Position numbers and translations under genes: made by a program. A stretch of 31,759 bases of DNA, from IMG/VR virus record IMGVR_UViG_3300007734_000570, positions 1 to 31,759 of that record. The stretch is one strand, 5' to 3'. Of the stretch, positions 29,690-31,759 are shown piece after piece (the stretch's first letter is position 1; each line of letters begins with the position of its first letter). The notes below the pieces were generated by a model. The model searched no databases. It worked only from the letters and a program-made list of their open reading frames with translations, and was not told where the DNA came from. Source of the stretch: a virus.

Positions 29690-30008
29690 AGTGACCTTAG
29701 AAGACCCTCCAATGACTCAGGAAGAGGCTAATCACCTACTAATGATTGAGTTGGAGCACACCTACTTACCAGGTGTTCTGAGAAACTGCCCGATTCTTTT
29801 GACAGATGAACGCAAGTGCAATGCCATTGTAGATTTTGTCTACAATTTAGGTATTGGCAGACTCCAAACCTCTACTCTCAAGCGCAAAATCAATGCTTCT
29901 GATTGGGAAGGTGCTAAAGAACAGCTTATGTTGTGGACTAAAGGTGGCGGGAAAGTGTTGCCTGGTCTTCTCAAACGCAGACAAGCTGAGTGCTCTTTGT
30001 TAAACTAA
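29661..30008 (+). CDS. Endolysin C-terminal part (lysozyme)
   Basis: This frame holds the rest of the lysozyme, from about base 29685: RKVTLEDPPMTQEEANHLLM, CNAIVDFVYNLGIGRLQTST, LKRKINASDWEGAKEQLMLW and GLLKRRQAECSLL. These are the helical lobe of GH24 muramidases. It lacks the Glu of the catalytic triad, which lies in the preceding ORF. The ATG at 29661 is likely not the true start: it lies inside the active-site sequence. The unbroken protein would be about 147 residues. Confidence 0.78.
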   Translation: MGLLTMPMRKVTLEDPPMTQEEANHLLMIELEHTYLPGVLRNCPILLTDERKCNAIVDFVYNLGIGRLQTSTLKRKINASDWEGAKEQLMLWTKGGGKVLPGLLKRRQAECSLLN

Positions 30009-30037
30009 ACTGTAATAATATCCTATAAGGTGTTGTA

Positions 30038-30301
30038 ATGCCTAACATTCCTACACCACAAGATGTCGTACACTTCGCACATTGTGTCAAAAAGTGGCAA
30101 CAAGTGCTTAGTCTTGGTGATTGGCGTATAGAAAAGGGAAGTAAACCTGCAAAGGCTGCTATGGCTTCTGTGGAGTTTAACCAGAATGCAAGACTAGCTA
30201 CTTATCGATTGGGTGATTTTGGTGCTGAAAAGATAACGCAAGATTCCCTTGATAAGACTGCTTTACATGAGTTATTGCACGTTTTTCTACATGATTGTTA
30301 A
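30038..30301 (+). CDS. HELLH metallopeptidase-like protein, N-terminal part
   Basis: An 87-residue protein ending in HELLHVFLHDC, where HELLH is a HExxH-type zinc-binding motif of peptidases. The N-terminal part (FAHCVKKWQQVLSLGDWRIE) and TYRLGDFGAEK match small phage metallopeptidase-like proteins that I recall. The protein usually continues, and the missing C-terminal part is found in another frame from 30301 (MVATDP...). The stop TAA overlaps ATG as TAATG, so both fragments may be made. AAGGTG is a good ribosome binding site. Confidence 0.68.
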   Translation: MPNIPTPQDVVHFAHCVKKWQQVLSLGDWRIEKGSKPAKAAMASVEFNQNARLATYRLGDFGAEKITQDSLDKTALHELLHVFLHDC

Positions 30302-30411
30302 TGGTGGCAACTGACCCTAAATCCTCAGATGAGGATATTGAGATGCAAGAGCATAGGGTCATCAATCTGCTAGAAAAATTACTGTCTAAGGATACCAATG
30401 GGCGCTCATAA
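30301..30411 (+). CDS. C-terminal fragment of the HELLH protein
   Basis: A 36-residue ORF that starts MVATDPKSSDEDIEMQEHRV and ends INLLEKLLSKDTNGRS. It looks like the usual C-terminal helix (EHRVINxLExLL) of the HELLH-type phage proteins. One base inserted near 30296 would join it in frame with the upstream part (HD-L-L-M-V-A-T-D). The ATG lies in TAATG with the preceding stop. It overlaps the next gene by 14 bases. Confidence 0.6.
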   Translation: MVATDPKSSDEDIEMQEHRVINLLEKLLSKDTNGRS

Positions 30412-31384
30412 TCAAACGTGTACCGATATGGAGTTCATCCAACTATGGGAGCAAATGCAATCTGCAACCGAAATAGCCAAGCATCTTGGAATTCCAAACA
30501 GAGCAGTTCATCTGCGTAGAAGGTGGATTGAAGATACCTACAAAGTAACTTTAATAGCAAAAGACCATCGTGGTGCTAACTATGCCGCTAACAAGCCAAA
30601 ATCCTTCTCTCCTTTAAAACAGATAAATCTTGGCATACTGGACGGAACAGTAATTGTGTTCTCAGATGCCCACTTCATCCCAAGTCAGCGTACAACGGCC
30701 TTTAAAGGGCTTCTATGGGCTATAGAACAGTTCAAACCCAAGGCGGTGATATGTAACGGGGATGCTTTTGATGGAGCGTCTATATCTCGCCATGATATAA
30801 CTGACCAACCACAGACTTCTGTCATCCAAGAGCTAAAGGCTTGTCAGGGTGCATTGGGTGAGATAGAGGAAGTTGCTAAAGCAGCGAGGCACAATGTAAA
30901 GCTCTTGTTTACATGGGGCAATCACGATATTCGGTTTGGCAACAGATTAGCGCAACACGCACCACAATTTAAGGAAGTTCAAGGCTTTAAGCTGACAGAC
31001 CATATCCCAGAGTGGGACTTCTGTTGGGCAGTATGGCCTACAGATAACTTAATTGTTAAACATCGTTACAAAGGTGGTGTTCATGCCACACACAACAATA
31101 CTGTTAACGCTGGTGTATCCGTAGTAACTGGACATTTACATAGCCTAAAAGTGACTCCTTTTAGCGACTATAACGGGATTCGTTATGGTGTGGATACAGG
31201 AACTTTAGCTGAGACTGATGGGCCACAATTTACTTATGCTGAGATAAACCCAAGTAACCACAGATCAGGCTTTGCGGTGTTAAACTTCTTCAATGGTCAG
31301 CTTTTATGGCCTGAACTCGTCCATAAATTTGATGAAGACCAGATTCAATTTAGGGGTGAAGTGATTGATGTAGGTGCATTTTGA
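30398..31384 (+). CDS. HTH plus calcineurin-like metallophosphoesterase
   Basis: A 328-residue protein. The N-terminal 45 residues contain a helix-turn-helix-like segment (MQSATEIAKHLGIPNRAVHL). The rest is a two-metal phosphoesterase with SDAHF (Asp90, His92), GDAFDG (Asp122), GNHD (Asn175, His176), a His in KGGVHATH and TGHLHS (His246, His248), the full set of metal ligands in order. Such enzymes cleave phosphoester bonds in nucleic acids or nucleotides; the substrate is not visible. It overlaps the previous ORF by 14 bases and its stop overlaps a TTG start. Confidence 0.82.
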   Translation: MGAHNQTCTDMEFIQLWEQMQSATEIAKHLGIPNRAVHLRRRWIEDTYKVTLIAKDHRGANYAANKPKSFSPLKQINLGILDGTVIVFSDAHFIPSQRTTAFKGLLWAIEQFKPKAVICNGDAFDGASISRHDITDQPQTSVIQELKACQGALGEIEEVAKAARHNVKLLFTWGNHDIRFGNRLAQHAPQFKEVQGFKLTDHIPEWDFCWAVWPTDNLIVKHRYKGGVHATHNNTVNAGVSVVTGHLHSLKVTPFSDYNGIRYGVDTGTLAETDGPQFTYAEINPSNHRSGFAVLNFFNGQLLWPELVHKFDEDQIQFRGEVIDVGAF

Positions 31385-31524
31385 GTGCTTGGCTAATCAT
31401 TCTCACAGGGGCAATCTATGCCTATATAGCTGGTGAGCAGCTATTAAAAGAAAACCCCTACATGGCTATCGTGTACGCAGGGTACAGTTTTAGTAATGTG
31501 GGGCTTTATCTACTAGCAAAGTAG
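31381..31524 (+). CDS. Small membrane protein, 47 aa
   Basis: This ORF starts at TTG 31381 in a TTGA overlap with the phosphoesterase stop. It reads MSAWLIILTGAIYAYIAGEQ, LLKENPYMAIVYAGYSFSNV, GLYLLAK, with two hydrophobic segments and a short charged link. The second half (PMAIVY-GYxxSNxGLYL) is a pattern I recall from small phage membrane proteins. The function is unknown. It ends eight bases before the stop of the leftward gene at the right edge. Confidence 0.6.
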   Translation: MSAWLIILTGAIYAYIAGEQLLKENPYMAIVYAGYSFSNVGLYLLAK

Positions 31525-31532
31525 CTTATAGG

Positions 31533-31754
31533 CTACAGTGGCTCATGAGAGTTTAAAGCAAAGGGCGGCACTTCTTCTTCTTCGGTTTCTTCATCTTCAA
31601 AATCAAGTGGCTCAGTTGCTTCATAGTCAACTGCCCAACCATGTTCTTCTTGGAACTCAATAAATTCTTGAATGATTTGAATCTTCTCGAAGTCAAAGGT
31701 TTCAACTGTAATTTTCTCATTACCAATAAAGCCAAAATCCATTTCAAATTTCAT
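31533..31754 (-). CDS. Small acidic hypothetical protein, leftward
   Basis: A 73-residue very acidic protein, MKFEMDFGFIGNEKITVETF at its start and DFEDEETEEEEVPPF near the end. It lies on the minus strand and converges with the gene before. No Shine-Dalgarno is visible before ATG 31754, and the true start could lie beyond the window, since only five bases remain. Its acidity could suit a DNA mimic or inhibitor, but nothing shows that. Confidence 0.6.
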   Translation of the reverse strand: MKFEMDFGFIGNEKITVETFDFEKIQIIQEFIEFQEEHGWAVDYEATEPLDFEDEETEEEEVPPFALNSHEPL

Positions 31755-31759
31755 GGTGT

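Noticed and set aside
1-31759. tRNA or other structured RNA genes
   Set aside because: The few intergenic stretches were read on both strands and no cloverleaf with a T-loop GTTCGA-type motif and CCA-compatible stem was found. Only a program scan could exclude it fully.

Overview
The window reads as the genome, or most of a genome, of a tailed bacteriophage (Caudoviricetes). It is moderately AT-rich by eye. The virion genes point to a short-tailed (podovirus-like) particle: terminase, a P22-type portal, scaffold, an SU10/DUF5309-like capsid protein, a head-tail adaptor, a gp10-like structural protein and three large internal or ejection-type proteins, one carrying a lytic transglycosylase domain. 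I see no tape-measure, tail-tube or sheath gene. I also see no integrase, repressor, DNA polymerase, helicase or primase, so either these lie outside the window or the phage depends on host replication. The host cannot be read from the sequence. A Gram-negative aquatic bacterium is a guess from the style of the proteins only.

Layout. (1) 1-3787, plus strand: the tail end of a small gene, a C5 cytosine methyltransferase whose whole length is overlapped by a second long ORF in another frame, a RusA-type resolvase, a chain of very small genes joined by ATGA overlaps that ends in a SAM methyltransferase, then a short DNA-binding-like gene and a Cys/His (HNH-like) gene. (2) 3788-4161: a convergent intergenic region with a 16-bp perfect inverted repeat and two candidate terminators. 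(3) 4162-7556, minus strand: twelve small, mostly unknown genes in one tight operon, one of them GP88-like. Six are preceded by the same AAAAGGCGTA-like element next to the start codon. (4) 7557-8241: a divergent non-coding region with two families of short repeats (AAGGGAT and GGGTTTACCC), a palindrome and a promoter-like element. It is the best candidate for a replication origin and control region. (5) 8242-28120, plus strand: packaging, head, neck, fibre and internal virion genes. A glycosyltransferase sits between the capsid and adaptor genes, and strong terminators follow the large terminase and the capsid gene. (6) 28122-31524, plus strand: lysis and late accessory genes, with several small membrane proteins, a 3-TM holin-like protein, a lysozyme-type endolysin split by a frameshift, a HELLH metallopeptidase-like gene also split by a frameshift, and an HTH plus metallophosphoesterase protein. 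(7) 31533-31754: a small acidic minus-strand gene at the right edge.

The most unusual points are the full-length dual-frame methyltransferase gene, the repeated pre-start motif of the leftward operon, the iteron-rich divergent region, and two broken genes side by side in the lysis cluster. All family names come from recognising motifs by eye. No database search was possible.
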